DNA of 64,000 nt from JADGQM01 sp964441945 (GTDB taxonomy: Bacteria; Desulfobacterota; Syntrophobacteria; Syntrophobacterales; Syntrophobacteraceae). The notes below the pieces were generated by a model, which worked only from the letters and a program-made list of their open reading frames with translations, made no database searches and was not told the DNA's origin. Shown piece after piece: positions 26,903 through 35,883 of this stretch (position 1 is its first letter; each line of letters begins with the position of its first letter). Position numbers and translations under genes: made by a program. Where the stretch lies: positions 62,001-126,000 of the forward strand of contig CAYTWB010000003.1 in NCBI GenBank assembly GCA_964441945.1, in the 5' to 3' direction.

Positions 26903-29900
26903 ATGCAGTCAACAGGGATCAAGTCAGCTCAACTGCTCATGGAAGTCATGGCCGGTGCTCAGGAGAAGATCGGGCAGGAGATCTCCAGGTCCGAGTTTTC
27001 CCAGCAGCTTTCCGAGCAGAATCAGCTCATCCAGAATGCCCCGTTTATGCAGTCCGCCAACCTGATCGAACAAGGGCCTCAGTCCCGGCAGTCAACCGCT
27101 GCATCGGCTGAGACGGCTTCACAGCAGACTTTCGACAGCAGTGCGAAGCTGCTCGCCGGCAATGACAACTGCTGCGCCAAGAGCACAGCCCCTTCTCTGA
27201 ATTCTTTCTCTCCCAGGAGCCTGGTCCTGAGCAAATGGAGAACCGCCCAGGAATTGGTTCTTACCGATCCGATGGCATTGGAGAAGGTGTTGACCCAGTT
27301 CCATCTGGCTTCCTCCGCGCGGGAGGCGATCGGAAACGCTCTTGACAATCAAGGCCGGATCACCCTTCAGAAGCTCAGCACTATCCTTGACCGATCCGAA
27401 TCAAACAGAAGCGAGCTTCCCCCTGACGGCAGGGTCAGCACCGGGGAGATCCAGTCCTTGCTGGCCGGCATGATCCAGCAACAGCAGTTTTCTCCCGATA
27501 GCTTGAAAAAACTGGGGATTCCTCAAACCGCATCGTGTGATTACCGGGAATTCCGAGGAATACTGAAGCGCATTATTGATCAGGTCGCAGCAGGAACGAT
27601 CGAACAGTCTGCAAAATCACCCCTGCGACAATCTCCCGAGAAGCATGCAGCGACAGACAAACCCTCAACCGATGTCCCTTTCACTTCCAGGATGAGACTG
27701 CCCAATCAAACACAGTCTCTGACCACAAACATGATCCCCTCTTTTCTGGGAGAGAAACGGGAGCCGGCGAGAGATATCGATAGCGGCATTTTGGTCGAGG
27801 CGGTTTCTGTTTCGAATGATGACCGGCCCAAAAAGAATCGCACACCGGCAGTCGATGAGACGGTCCCCAGGGAAGGGCTGCTGCCGGGCGTTCAACGAGC
27901 CCCTCAATTGAATAGAGCAACGAATGCACCGGTGGAGCATATTGTTTCAGCAGCTCATGCATCCATCGCCTCCGTTCCACCGGGGGCCCGCCAGGTCCCC
28001 CAGGGATCAATCTCCGAAAGCGACCTGAATCCGCTGTCGCAGATTATCTCACATTCCGCTTCCGAGACCACAACCCATACAGCCGGCGAATTTCAGCCGG
28101 TCAGGATTGCCGAAAGCAATCTGGCCCCGGCACCAAAACCCCAGTCGAATTCCCCCGCAACCGGCACGGATAGCCTTCGGCAAGCGGCTGAAACGGTGTC
28201 GGGGAGCACGGCAAGCATCAATGAAGCGCTGATCCGTGCCCTGCGCATGGGCCCGGCAGAATATGGCCCCAACGGTGACGAGATTCCGGTCGAGGGGACC
28301 ATGTCCGACAGGCCATCTATTCCTGCTGTGGAAAAAATTGCCGCCCCGGCAGGGTCGAATGCCACCTCAAATCAGTCCGGTTCTTCCGGAGACGCTTCTT
28401 TCACTCCGGACAAGGCTTCCATCTCCTCGACTCACTATGCAGAGCGCCCGCTTCAGACCCTCAACGAGACGGTATTGCCCCATGATGGGCCGGATCAATC
28501 GAGTGAGGATTTGAGGACCGTTTTCAAAGATCTGATCCAGCCTCGCATTGTACTGTCTGCGACCCGCATGGAGGAAAGGGCGGCCGCTTCCGACTCGACC
28601 AAGAGCTCCCTCGGGATGCTGAAATCCGTGGGGTTCGAGCCCGACCCGATCCTTGAAACCGGTACAATCCCGGAAGGTATGGTCTTGAGATCAAGCCATT
28701 CTCGCCCTTCCGGCATCCTCTCTGTCAGCTCAAGTGACATTCCCGCCTCGGCGGGTCAAGCGGCCGTAACCCTGAGAGCGATTCTTAAAGATGTGACCCG
28801 GTCTCGCATTGTGCTCTCCCCGGCCACCCGGGAGCAAAGCGCAGCCGTTTTCGACCCGATTGAGAGCACCTTGCACACCGGAGCGGTTCAGAACAATTCC
28901 ACTCCCGATGCCTTAGTGTTTGACAGCAAAATTTTGGAAGGTGTGGACCTGACCTCAAGCAAATCTCCTTCTTCCGGCGTCCCTTCTTTCAGGCCGAACG
29001 ATACTCCCATCCTGTCGAGTCAATCAGCGGTACGGCCTCTTCGCACCTTCACCGGACAGGCATCCCCTAATGCGGTTCCGGATCAATCGGCAGAGGACCT
29101 GAAAGAGGCTTTCAGAGATGTGACCCGGTCTCGCATTGTGCTCTCCCCGGCCACCCGGGAGCAAAGCGCAGCCGTTTTCGACCCGATTGAGAGCACCTTG
29201 CACACCGGAGCGGTTCAGAACAATTCCACTCCCGATGCCTTAGTGTTTGACAGCAAAATCTTGGAAGGTGTGGACCTGACCTCAAGCCAGTCTCGCCCTT
29301 CCGGCATCCTCCCTGTCAGCTCAAGTGACACTCCCGCCTTGGCGAGTCAACCGGCGGTACAGCCTTTCAGCACGCTCAACGGGCCGGCTTCCCTTGATGC
29401 GGTCCCGACTCAACTGAGAGATGTCGCCCATTCACGCATCACACCGTCACCAGGCGGCATCGAGCAAACCGCAGTCGCTTCCAACTCGACCGATGGCGCA
29501 CTGGAGAGCAGAGCGGTTCAGAGTGATTCCGCTGCCGGCCCTCCTGCGAATTCCGAGCCCGCATTAAAATTCACCCCTGCCGACTATAGCGATTTGCCGG
29601 CTGCCGGGAGCAAGGACCTTTCGAAGGCGGCTTTGGAACCTCAGACGACTCAGGATACGCTTCCTCGAACTGCAATGGAGCGGAGCGTCCCTGGACCGGC
29701 GAATGAGGGCGTTCCGGCAGAACCGGTAGCGGCTGCATCCAACATGGTTGTCACTACGTCGGGAGAGGCCGATGTCCGAAAACCTTCCCTTGCAGCCTCG
29801 CTGAAGAACACGGTTTCCGGAAGCAGTGTTCAGGGGACATCGCACCCGGACACTCTGCCGGGAGGGGCCAGGCCGAGCAATCAAAACAATGTGGAGCTTC

Positions 29901-30619
29901 TTGCCGACAATGCAGCGGCCACCGAGCAGATGACCGTCAGAGGCGAACCCTCTTCCAGGGAGGCGGTGGATCAAGCAACTCGGTCGACCAATCTCGAAGC
30001 CGGCGAAGGCGGGCTGGATACAGAGAAGCTCGCAGACAAGGCAACTCCTCGGGCCTTCACCGGGAATCAATTCGATCACCACGAACGAGGCCGGGATGAT
30101 GCCTTTTCCCTCTACAGAGACGGTGTTTCGATGACATCCGTCCCGACGATTCCGGCGGCCCAGAAGGCGGCGGAATCGTTTGCCGGCTACGCGTCCTCGC
30201 TGACCGCAGAGCTGGCCCAGAGGATCCAGGAGATCACCAGGCACAGACAGAGCGAATTCATCCTGGAACTGCAACCGGCCAGTCTCGGCCGCCTGGTGGT
30301 CCGGGTCGGCGCTGATGCCAACCGGGTCAAAGCTCTCATTTCCACCGACAGCGAACAGGTCAGAGAATTGCTGAGCAGGAACGCTCCGCAGTTGCGCCAG
30401 GAGCTGGCATCCCAGGGACTGGTTCTCGGACAGCTTCAAATTGATGTGAACAGCCAGGCCGCCGCCCAGGAACACTTCTTCCAAAGACAGGGCAACGAAA
30501 GCCGAAGAAACGGGTGGAACCAGAAGTTTTCAGCTCACGGCAGAGGCATGACTGAGTCCCCCCCGGTCAGGAGGGCACAGATCAGCCAGGCCGATAACCT
30601 GATCAGCGTTTTTGTGTAG
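26903..30619 (+). CDS. fliK: Flagellar hook-length control protein FliK (very long)
   Basis: The molecular ruler that sets hook length and switches export specificity. At 1238 residues it is two to three times the usual size. Only the last 130 residues look like the Flg_hook domain (FILELQPASLGRLVVRVG, ISTDSEQVRELLSRNAPQLR, LGQLQIDVN). The rest is a low-complexity Ser/Pro/Thr/Gln-rich export-competent chain. Residues about 520-900 contain four or five degenerate copies of a unit of roughly 109 residues, two of which share a nearly identical 172-bp segment. The ATG follows GATGAGGATGGGAC. It leads a cluster with flgD and the hook protein gene. Confidence 0.85.
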   Translation: MQSTGIKSAQLLMEVMAGAQEKIGQEISRSEFSQQLSEQNQLIQNAPFMQSANLIEQGPQSRQSTAASAETASQQTFDSSAKLLAGNDNCCAKSTAPSLNSFSPRSLVLSKWRTAQELVLTDPMALEKVLTQFHLASSAREAIGNALDNQGRITLQKLSTILDRSESNRSELPPDGRVSTGEIQSLLAGMIQQQQFSPDSLKKLGIPQTASCDYREFRGILKRIIDQVAAGTIEQSAKSPLRQSPEKHAATDKPSTDVPFTSRMRLPNQTQSLTTNMIPSFLGEKREPARDIDSGILVEAVSVSNDDRPKKNRTPAVDETVPREGLLPGVQRAPQLNRATNAPVEHIVSAAHASIASVPPGARQVPQGSISESDLNPLSQIISHSASETTTHTAGEFQPVRIAESNLAPAPKPQSNSPATGTDSLRQAAETVSGSTASINEALIRALRMGPAEYGPNGDEIPVEGTMSDRPSIPAVEKIAAPAGSNATSNQSGSSGDASFTPDKASISSTHYAERPLQTLNETVLPHDGPDQSSEDLRTVFKDLIQPRIVLSATRMEERAAASDSTKSSLGMLKSVGFEPDPILETGTIPEGMVLRSSHSRPSGILSVSSSDIPASAGQAAVTLRAILKDVTRSRIVLSPATREQSAAVFDPIESTLHTGAVQNNSTPDALVFDSKILEGVDLTSSKSPSSGVPSFRPNDTPILSSQSAVRPLRTFTGQASPNAVPDQSAEDLKEAFRDVTRSRIVLSPATREQSAAVFDPIESTLHTGAVQNNSTPDALVFDSKILEGVDLTSSQSRPSGILPVSSSDTPALASQPAVQPFSTLNGPASLDAVPTQLRDVAHSRITPSPGGIEQTAVASNSTDGALESRAVQSDSAAGPPANSEPALKFTPADYSDLPAAGSKDLSKAALEPQTTQDTLPRTAMERSVPGPANEGVPAEPVAAASNMVVTTSGEADVRKPSLAASLKNTVSGSSVQGTSHPDTLPGGARPSNQNNVELLADNAAATEQMTVRGEPSSREAVDQATRSTNLEAGEGGLDTEKLADKATPRAFTGNQFDHHERGRDDAFSLYRDGVSMTSVPTIPAAQKAAESFAGYASSLTAELAQRIQEITRHRQSEFILELQPASLGRLVVRVGADANRVKALISTDSEQVRELLSRNAPQLRQELASQGLVLGQLQIDVNSQAAAQEHFFQRQGNESRRNGWNQKFSAHGRGMTESPPVRRAQISQADNLISVFV
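28789..29287 (+). repeat. 172-bp direct repeat inside fliK
   Basis: Bases 28789-28960 and 29116-29287 agree except for a single base (attttgg against atcttgg), with a 327-bp period that keeps the frame. The encoded block starts DVTRSRIVLSPATREQ and ends ILEGVDLTSS. Neighbouring segments are weaker copies of the same unit. It looks like a recent in-frame duplication or gene conversion that can change ruler length. Confidence 0.9.
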
Positions 30620-30681
30620 CTCCGGCCCACCGCGACGGGCAGGACGAGCGGTCCATACCGAGAGGAAACAAGGAGAAAGCC

Positions 30682-31401
30682 ATGTCGATCCTGGCAACCC
30701 AACCCGCAACCGATGCGACAGCTGCAGCAGCCCAAAGTGCCGCCAGCAGCCAGACCAATTCCAACACCCAGGCTGCCAGCCAGAGTGCCTCCACCAGCAG
30801 CAAGCTAGACATGGATGCCTTCATGAAGCTCTTCCTGACCCAGCTGCAGTTTCAAGACCCAACCAATCCCATGGAATCCTATGAGTTGGCTGCCCAGCTG
30901 GCACAGTTCACTTCGGTGGAAAAACTCAATGAGGTCAACAGCAACCTGGTCAATGTGCAGGGCTACCTCTCATCGTTCGGTAACGCTCAGATGATCGGAA
31001 TGGTCGGCAAACACGTGGTCGGCCAGTCCGACACGCTCAAGGTGACATCCGGGACAGCCACCAACGCCAACTACACCCTCGACAAGACCGCAAAGGTCAC
31101 CGTCAGGATCTACGATCAGGACGACAACCTGGTGCGCACCATTGACGCCGGGACTCAAACCGCCGGCGATTATCAGGTCAACTGGGACGGCAAGAACGAC
31201 GCAAAACAGACCGTGAGCGACGGCCTCTACACCGTCAAACTCGAAGCCGTAGATGAACAGTCGAACAGCCTGGATATCCAAACCACAATCAGCGGGATGG
31301 TCTACTCGTTTCGCCTGGAAGACGGCATGGCCTACCTGGTTTTGGATGGGACCGGCGGCATCAAGCTCCCCGTCAGCAATGTTATGGAAGTCACGGCCTA
31401 G
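30682..31401 (+). CDS. flgD: Flagellar basal-body rod modification / hook cap protein FlgD
   Basis: The hook-assembly scaffold that sits at the tip of the growing hook and is later discarded. The 239-residue protein has a Gln/Ser/Ala-rich N-terminus, then the FlgD signature MDAFMKLFLTQLQFQDPTNP and AQFTSVEKLNEVNSN. A beta-rich C-terminal half (YDQDDNLVRTIDAG, WDGKNDAKQTVSDGLYTV) matches the FlgD Ig-like domain. AAGGAG precedes the ATG. It is 62 bp after fliK and 84 bp before the hook gene, the usual order fliK-flgD-flgE. Confidence 0.95.
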   Translation: MSILATQPATDATAAAAQSAASSQTNSNTQAASQSASTSSKLDMDAFMKLFLTQLQFQDPTNPMESYELAAQLAQFTSVEKLNEVNSNLVNVQGYLSSFGNAQMIGMVGKHVVGQSDTLKVTSGTATNANYTLDKTAKVTVRIYDQDDNLVRTIDAGTQTAGDYQVNWDGKNDAKQTVSDGLYTVKLEAVDEQSNSLDIQTTISGMVYSFRLEDGMAYLVLDGTGGIKLPVSNVMEVTA

Positions 31402-31485
31402 AGGCCGTTGCACGGTTGTATCAACCGGTTTAGGGACCACTAATATCAACAACCATCAATTCAACACGGATCAAGGAGAGACAAC

Positions 31486-32283
31486 ATGAGCGCGAATTCA
31501 ACCCTATACATCGGAGCCAGCGGCCTGCGATCCTTCGCTTCGGCAATGTCCCTGGTGAGCGACAACGTGGCCAATGCGAATACTACCGCATTCAAGTCGA
31601 GCCAGGCCCGGTTCGGCGATATGGTCAGCAGCTATGTCTCGACCCTCTCGGCGAATACCGACCGGGAAGGCTGCGGCAGCTCCCTGCTGGGAGTCTCGAC
31701 CAACTTCGAACAGGGACCGATGCTGGGCACGGATAGCTGGTCGGATCTGGCCATCAACGGAGACGGCTTCTTCAACGTTCAGAAACCCGGCGGCACCGAA
31801 AACTTCTACACCCGCGACGGGGCCTTCCATCTTGACAAGGACGGCTACCTGGTCAACAGCCAGGAGTATGCGCTGCTCGACACAAGTGGAGCCAGGATTC
31901 AAGCCGAGCCGACTCCGGACACCCCAACCTATAAGGCTTACAGTGTCACAGCCGACGGCGAGGTCTACGGCACGCCGACGGGCGGCGGCGACGCGGTCCT
32001 GATCGCGACCGTTCGCGTCTGCAGCTTCCCCAATCAGGACGGCCTGGTCCGGCAGGGAAACAACCTCTATCAACCCGGCCCGACAGCAGGCGATGTCGTC
32101 GATGGACAGGCCAATGTCAACGGGAACGGTTCCATTAGCGACATGACTATCGAGGGATCGAACGTCGATCTGGCGACCGAAATGGTGAACATGATCATCT
32201 ACCAGGCAGACTACAACGCCAATTCAAAATCGGTCACCGCAGGCCAGGGCATGCTGGATACCGTGATCAACATGGTACGGTAG
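31486..32283 (+). CDS. flgE: Flagellar hook protein FlgE-like (short form)
   Basis: A flagellar rod/hook family protein: N-terminal helix and NVANANTTAFKSSQARF motif, central SDLAINGDGFFNV block and C-terminal EGSNVDLATEMVNMIIYQADYNANSK coil. Position after flgD and before flagellin points to the hook protein. At 265 residues it is about FlgG-sized and lacks most of the D2/D3 outer domains of an ordinary FlgE (400 or more residues). Either the hook is built from a minimal subunit, or this is an extra rod-like protein and the true hook gene is elsewhere. CAAGGAGAG precedes the ATG, and a terminator follows the stop. Confidence 0.75.
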   Translation: MSANSTLYIGASGLRSFASAMSLVSDNVANANTTAFKSSQARFGDMVSSYVSTLSANTDREGCGSSLLGVSTNFEQGPMLGTDSWSDLAINGDGFFNVQKPGGTENFYTRDGAFHLDKDGYLVNSQEYALLDTSGARIQAEPTPDTPTYKAYSVTADGEVYGTPTGGGDAVLIATVRVCSFPNQDGLVRQGNNLYQPGPTAGDVVDGQANVNGNGSISDMTIEGSNVDLATEMVNMIIYQADYNANSKSVTAGQGMLDTVINMVR

Positions 32284-32295
32284 CGGCTGGGCTTT

Positions 32296-32343
32296 CCGGG
32301 TTGAATCGGGTTCATAATCTTTCCGATTTAGCCCGGGTTTTGC
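32296..32343 (+). terminator. Terminator after flgE-like gene
   Basis: CCGGGTTGAATCGG pairs with CCGATTTAGCCCGG (12 of 14 positions plus a G-U pair) across a 13-nt loop and is followed by GTTTTGC. It begins 13 bp after the stop and separates the hook unit from flagellin. Confidence 0.6.
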
Positions 32344-32478
32344 AAGCCGTCAACTGACGACGGTTTGGCACCATCCAGCTCCGGCAGGCGGAGCGAACCT
32401 CTCGATGACCACTGGAATGGTCTGTCGGAGCACAAGAAACACAGGGCTGTGTCAAGGAAGACTTAAGGAGTAATAACC

Positions 32479-33294
32479 ATGTCACTTCGAATCAATACCA
32501 ACGTTGAGGCCATCGAAATCCACGGAAAGCTTGTCGACAACAGCAAGCTGGTGGCAGATTCATTGAAACGGTTATCTACCGGTAAGCGCATCAATTCGTC
32601 CAAAGACGACGCCGCGGGATTTACAGTAGCCAACAAATTCCGGAGCGACATTTCATCCATGCGTGTTGCCTATCAAAACGCCTCCGAAGGGCAATCCATG
32701 TTGTCCGTGGCGGACGGCGCCTACAACAAGATTCACGATATTCTCGTAAGAATGAAGGACCTGGCCACCCAGGCCGCTTCAGGCCAGACACCCCAGGCCC
32801 CGTTGCAGAGTGAATTCCAGCTCCTGCAGTCGGAAATCGATCGGATTGCCAACTCGACCAAGTACAATACGAGTGAACTGACCAAAGCCGACTCGAACGT
32901 GACATTCCAGGTTGGCCAGTCCAATGATTCGAATTTTCAGCTGACCATTGCCATGAAGGGCGCTACGGCAACCCTCCTGGGCGTCAAAACGAGCTTAGTC
33001 AGCTCTACGGGCGATGCGCAGACGGCCATGATGAATCTCGACACCGCCCTCTCAAGTGTCAATAGCTTTATGAGTACGGTGGGTGCTTACCAGAATCGGC
33101 TCCAGTACACCATGGAGAACCTTGCCGTCAGCATCGAGAATTTCTCAGCATCCGAATCCACGATCCGCGATGTCGACATGGCCTATGAAGTGACGCAGTT
33201 TACGAAGAACCAGATCCTGCAGCAGTCCGGCATGGCCATGCTGGCCCAGGCCAATACGGCCCCACAACAGATCCTCAGTCTGCTCAAAGGCTAG
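32479..33294 (+). CDS. fliC: Flagellin
   Basis: The filament subunit, 271 residues, a short type with conserved D0/D1 ends and almost no variable D2/D3. The N-terminus MSLRINTNVEAIEIHGKL and KRLSTGKRINSSKDDAAGFT, with FRSDISSMRVAYQNASEGQS, and the C-terminus STIRDVDMAYEVTQFTKNQI and MLAQANTAPQQILSLLKG are canonical. TTAAGGAG lies before the ATG. It stands between terminators as its own unit. The 195-bp upstream stretch has no good sigma-28 or sigma-54 match, so its promoter is unresolved. No fliS, fliD or fliW is adjacent. Confidence 0.95.
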   Translation: MSLRINTNVEAIEIHGKLVDNSKLVADSLKRLSTGKRINSSKDDAAGFTVANKFRSDISSMRVAYQNASEGQSMLSVADGAYNKIHDILVRMKDLATQAASGQTPQAPLQSEFQLLQSEIDRIANSTKYNTSELTKADSNVTFQVGQSNDSNFQLTIAMKGATATLLGVKTSLVSSTGDAQTAMMNLDTALSSVNSFMSTVGAYQNRLQYTMENLAVSIENFSASESTIRDVDMAYEVTQFTKNQILQQSGMAMLAQANTAPQQILSLLKG

Positions 33295-33363
33295 CCGGCC
33301 GGATGCAGTGAGGCCTTCCGGTGGTCAAATTGTTGACCTCGGGCTGTTCTCTTTGACAGATCC

Positions 33364-33421
33364 AACAGTGCCTGCGGAAACGGATCGAGGGTTTTGAGCC
33401 GGGTCCCCCGCAGGCGCTGTT
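33364..33421. repeat. Inverted repeat downstream of flagellin
   Basis: AACAGTGCCTGCGG (33364-33377) and CCGCAGGCGCTGTT (33408-33421) pair at 13 of 14 positions around a 30-nt loop. There is no T-run after the stem. It may help end the flagellin transcript or stabilise its mRNA. It lies at the start of a 612-bp gene-free stretch. Confidence 0.6.
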
Positions 33422-33471
33422 CCAGCCGGTAATCCTTCCACTACAACGGGCTTGGAGTACACAAAGAGCAC

Positions 33472-33510
33472 GAACGTCATTCCGGCATGTTTTTGGCCGG
33501 AATGACGTTC
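33472..33510. repeat. Perfect 15-bp palindrome with GTCATTCCGGC core
   Basis: GAACGTCATTCCGGC (33472-33486) and GCCGGAATGACGTTC (33496-33510) are exact inverted copies with a 9-nt loop. Half-sites of the same type (CGTCATACCGGCA) occur near 17326 and 35842, so it belongs to a dispersed family. Confidence 0.75.
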
Positions 33511-33635
33511 AACGGCCTTTGTGCCATTTTGAGATAGTCTCTTCGTACAGCCCCCCACAAATAAGTGTCCGGATTGCCCTTCGTCATACCCCTTTATAAT
33601 CCGCCCGGGTCAGAAATGGACTTCCTGGTGGTATG

Positions 33636-33702
33636 GTAGGAGCGGCTTCCAGCCGCGACGGGATGAGACTTCGAAGAGGTCGCGGCTGGAAGCCGCTCCT
33701 AC
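33636..33702. repeat. Perfect 24-bp inverted repeat (REP-like)
   Basis: GTAGGAGCGGCTTCCAGCCGCGAC at 33636-33659 is exactly complemented by 33679-33702, with a 19-nt loop. The self-complementary GAGCGGCTTCCAGCCGC core is typical of dispersed REP-type sequences. No T-run follows on either strand. Confidence 0.85.
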
Positions 33703-33751
33703 AAAAGTCCAGATCTCAACCGCCCGCAGTATATCATCTAAATTGCCTTCC

Positions 33752-33767
33752 TGGCATGCTCATTGCT
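33752..33767 (+). promoter_or_regulatory. Sigma-54-type promoter upstream of fliL operon
   Basis: TGGCATGCTCATTGCT fits the -24/-12 consensus completely, with correct spacing. It is 140 bp before the fliL ATG and is the likely start of the long fliL-to-flhG/fliA unit. No activator site was identified. Confidence 0.7.
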
Positions 33768-33906
33768 GTACATAGCAACCGATCCTCGACGGCAGTCCCC
33801 TGTGGAGTCTCCCGGTGTCCCGGACAACGGTGGGCCGAAGACGGAGGCCTTCTCCAGGCGGTTTTCTACTAATCGACGTTTATCGATAATTAAGAGGCAT
33901 CCAGCG

Positions 33907-34389
33907 ATGGCGAAAGACGACATGGAAGAAACAGAGCGGGCAGCACCTGCGAAAGCGAAGAAGTTTCCTTTGGTCAAGTTGATCATCCTTGTGGTCCTGC
34001 TTGGTGTCCTGGCCGGCGGCGGGTACCTGGCTTATGCCAAGTTCCTGAAGCCCCCGCCACCCGAAGCGAAGCAACCCGAAGTGCCGCAAAGTGTTGCCCT
34101 GGAGTTGGGGAACTTCCTGGTGAACCTGTCGGACCCTGGCGGCAAACGCTATCTGAAGATTGCCATACAACTGGAGCTCAGCAATCAGCAGGCCAGTCAG
34201 GAGTTGAACAAAAGGAATGTGGAAGTGCGGGACATGATCCTGATGATCCTCTCCAGCAAGGAATATAGCGATATCGGGACCGCGAGCGGGAAAATGGTCC
34301 TTAAGCGCGAGCTCGCCACCAAGTTGAACAAGATGCTTCGGGATGGTCAGGTCAAGGAGATCTATTTCACTGAGTTCCTGGTCCAATAG
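33907..34389 (+). CDS. fliL: Flagellar basal body protein FliL
   Basis: A stator-associated inner-membrane protein, 160 residues. One membrane helix (VKLIILVVLLGVLAGGGYLA) is followed by a Pro-rich linker and the FliL domain (FLVNLSDPGGKRYLKIAIQL, VRDMILMILSSKEYSDI, VKEIYFTEFLVQ). I use the ATG at 33907; the frame upstream to 33763 contains the sigma-54 promoter and is not coding. It is the first gene of the fliL-M-N-O-P-Q-R run, 24 bp before fliM. Confidence 0.95.
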   Translation: MAKDDMEETERAAPAKAKKFPLVKLIILVVLLGVLAGGGYLAYAKFLKPPPPEAKQPEVPQSVALELGNFLVNLSDPGGKRYLKIAIQLELSNQQASQELNKRNVEVRDMILMILSSKEYSDIGTASGKMVLKRELATKLNKMLRDGQVKEIYFTEFLVQ

Positions 34390-34413
34390 CCTACTCAACG
34401 GAAGCGATGCCCT

Positions 34414-35400
34414 ATGGAAAAGGTCCTTTCCCAGGCTGAAGTCGACGCCCTGCTCAGAGGGCTCTCGGACGGCCAGATCGAGGCGGAGCAGGACAAGCCG
34501 TCCGATCAGGACGGCATCCGATCCTACGATCTCACCAATCAAGATCGCATCATTCGTGGCCGTATGCCCACACTCGAGATCATCAACGATCGTTTCGCCA
34601 AGCTCTTTCGCAATACCGTTTCGGGTTCACTACGGAAAGTGCTTGACGTGACGGTCACTCAGACCGAGATGGTCAAGTTCGGCGAATTCATTCGAACACT
34701 TCCGGTGCCGACCAGTCTGCACATTTTGAAGATGGACCCGCTCCGAGGCCACGTTTTGCTGGTTGTCGAGAGCCGCCTGATCTTCAATCTGCTGGACTGC
34801 TTTTTCGGGGGAACCGGCAAGACCACAATGAAGATAGAAGGCCGGGATTTCACCGCCATCGAACAGAAGGTCATTCAGAAGGTGGTGCAGATGGTCCTCA
34901 AAGACCTGGAGCTTTCGTGGAAACCCGTGGTTCCCATCAACTTCCAGTTCAGCCGGTCTGAAATCAATCCCCAGTTCGCGACCATTGTTCCGCCCACGGA
35001 ACTGATCATTGCGATCCGTTATGATCTCGAGCTGGATTACCTGATCGGAAAGATCACGCTATGTCTGCCCTATTCCACGATTGAACCGATACGAGCAAAA
35101 CTCTACGCGCGGTACCAGAGTGAGCAGCTGGAAGTGGATCTGGAGTGGATTGAACGGGTCAAACGGCAGCTCCGGGACGTTGAGGTCGAAATGGTGGTCG
35201 AGCTCGGGAAAGGGCAGGTGACCCCGCGTGAGCTCTTGCAGATCAGCCAGGGTGACACCATTGTGTTAGACCAGCGCATCGATGAGCCCTTGACGGTCCG
35301 AGTTGAAGGGATACCCAAATACCGGGCCTTCGCAGGCACATCCAAAGGCGTTCAGGTGGTAAAGATTCACCAGGAAATCGATCCATTGAGTGCAATATAA
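34414..35400 (+). CDS. fliM: Flagellar motor switch protein FliM
   Basis: The C-ring switch subunit that binds phosphorylated CheY. The 328-residue protein begins MEKVLSQAEVDALLRGLSDG, the CheY-binding motif, followed by the CheC-like middle domain (GSLRKVLDVTVTQTEM, LFRNTV) and a C-terminal SpoA-type domain (VELGKGQVTPRELLQISQGD). It is the direct target of the chemotaxis genes at 57-64 kb. It is 24 bp after fliL and 32 bp before the chosen fliN start. Confidence 0.96.
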   Translation: MEKVLSQAEVDALLRGLSDGQIEAEQDKPSDQDGIRSYDLTNQDRIIRGRMPTLEIINDRFAKLFRNTVSGSLRKVLDVTVTQTEMVKFGEFIRTLPVPTSLHILKMDPLRGHVLLVVESRLIFNLLDCFFGGTGKTTMKIEGRDFTAIEQKVIQKVVQMVLKDLELSWKPVVPINFQFSRSEINPQFATIVPPTELIIAIRYDLELDYLIGKITLCLPYSTIEPIRAKLYARYQSEQLEVDLEWIERVKRQLRDVEVEMVVELGKGQVTPRELLQISQGDTIVLDQRIDEPLTVRVEGIPKYRAFAGTSKGVQVVKIHQEIDPLSAI

Positions 35401-35432
35401 TCGATGACCTATCGATGGAGGGAGGAAAGAGC

Positions 35433-35807
35433 GTGGCAACCCAAGGAGATGACCAAGACCAGGCGCTTAGCAATGAACTGGATTTCATTGCAGCCACCAA
35501 AGAACAGCTCATGAGCATGGAGCAGGAACGGCTCAGAAAAGACAGTATCCGCGACATGGATTTCATCCTCGATATTCCGCTGGAAGTCTCGGTCGAGCTG
35601 GGGCGCACGAAAATGCTGATCAATGACCTGCTCCAACTTGGGCAAGGTTCGGTGATCGAATTGAGCAAGCTGGCGGGAGAGCCCCTGGAGATCCTGGTGA
35701 ACCGAAAACTGGTGGCTCGCGGTGAGGTGGTGGTCGTGAATGAGAAGTTTGGAGTCCGGCTCACCGATGTCATCAGCCCCATGGAACGGATCAAGCAGCT
35801 GGCTTAG
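35433..35807 (+). CDS. fliN: Flagellar motor switch protein FliN
   Basis: The C-ring protein that pairs with FliM. The SpoA domain is clear in MDFILDIPLEVSVELGRTKM, INDLLQLGQGSVIELSKLAG and VVNEKFGVRLTDVISPMER. I start at the GTG at 35433 because GGAGGGAGGAAAG sits just upstream; the in-frame ATG at 35415 has no such site. That gives 124 residues, normal for FliN. The N-terminal 45 residues are an acidic, helical extension. Confidence 0.93.
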   Translation: MATQGDDQDQALSNELDFIAATKEQLMSMEQERLRKDSIRDMDFILDIPLEVSVELGRTKMLINDLLQLGQGSVIELSKLAGEPLEILVNRKLVARGEVVVVNEKFGVRLTDVISPMERIKQLA

Positions 35808-35883
35808 GGGGCGTTGCGGAGATGAGCGTCCGACTTCCCTCCGTCATACCGGCATGCTTTAAGATTGAAGAGGAGGCTCAAGC

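Noticed and set aside
32296..32337. Sigma-28 promoter for flagellin at TCCGATTT
   Set aside because: No TAAA at the required distance; the sequence forms the terminator stem after the flgE-like gene.
32366..32381. TGGCACCATCCAGCTC upstream of flagellin as a sigma-54 promoter
   Set aside because: GG and GC are one base too close and the -12 TTGC is absent.
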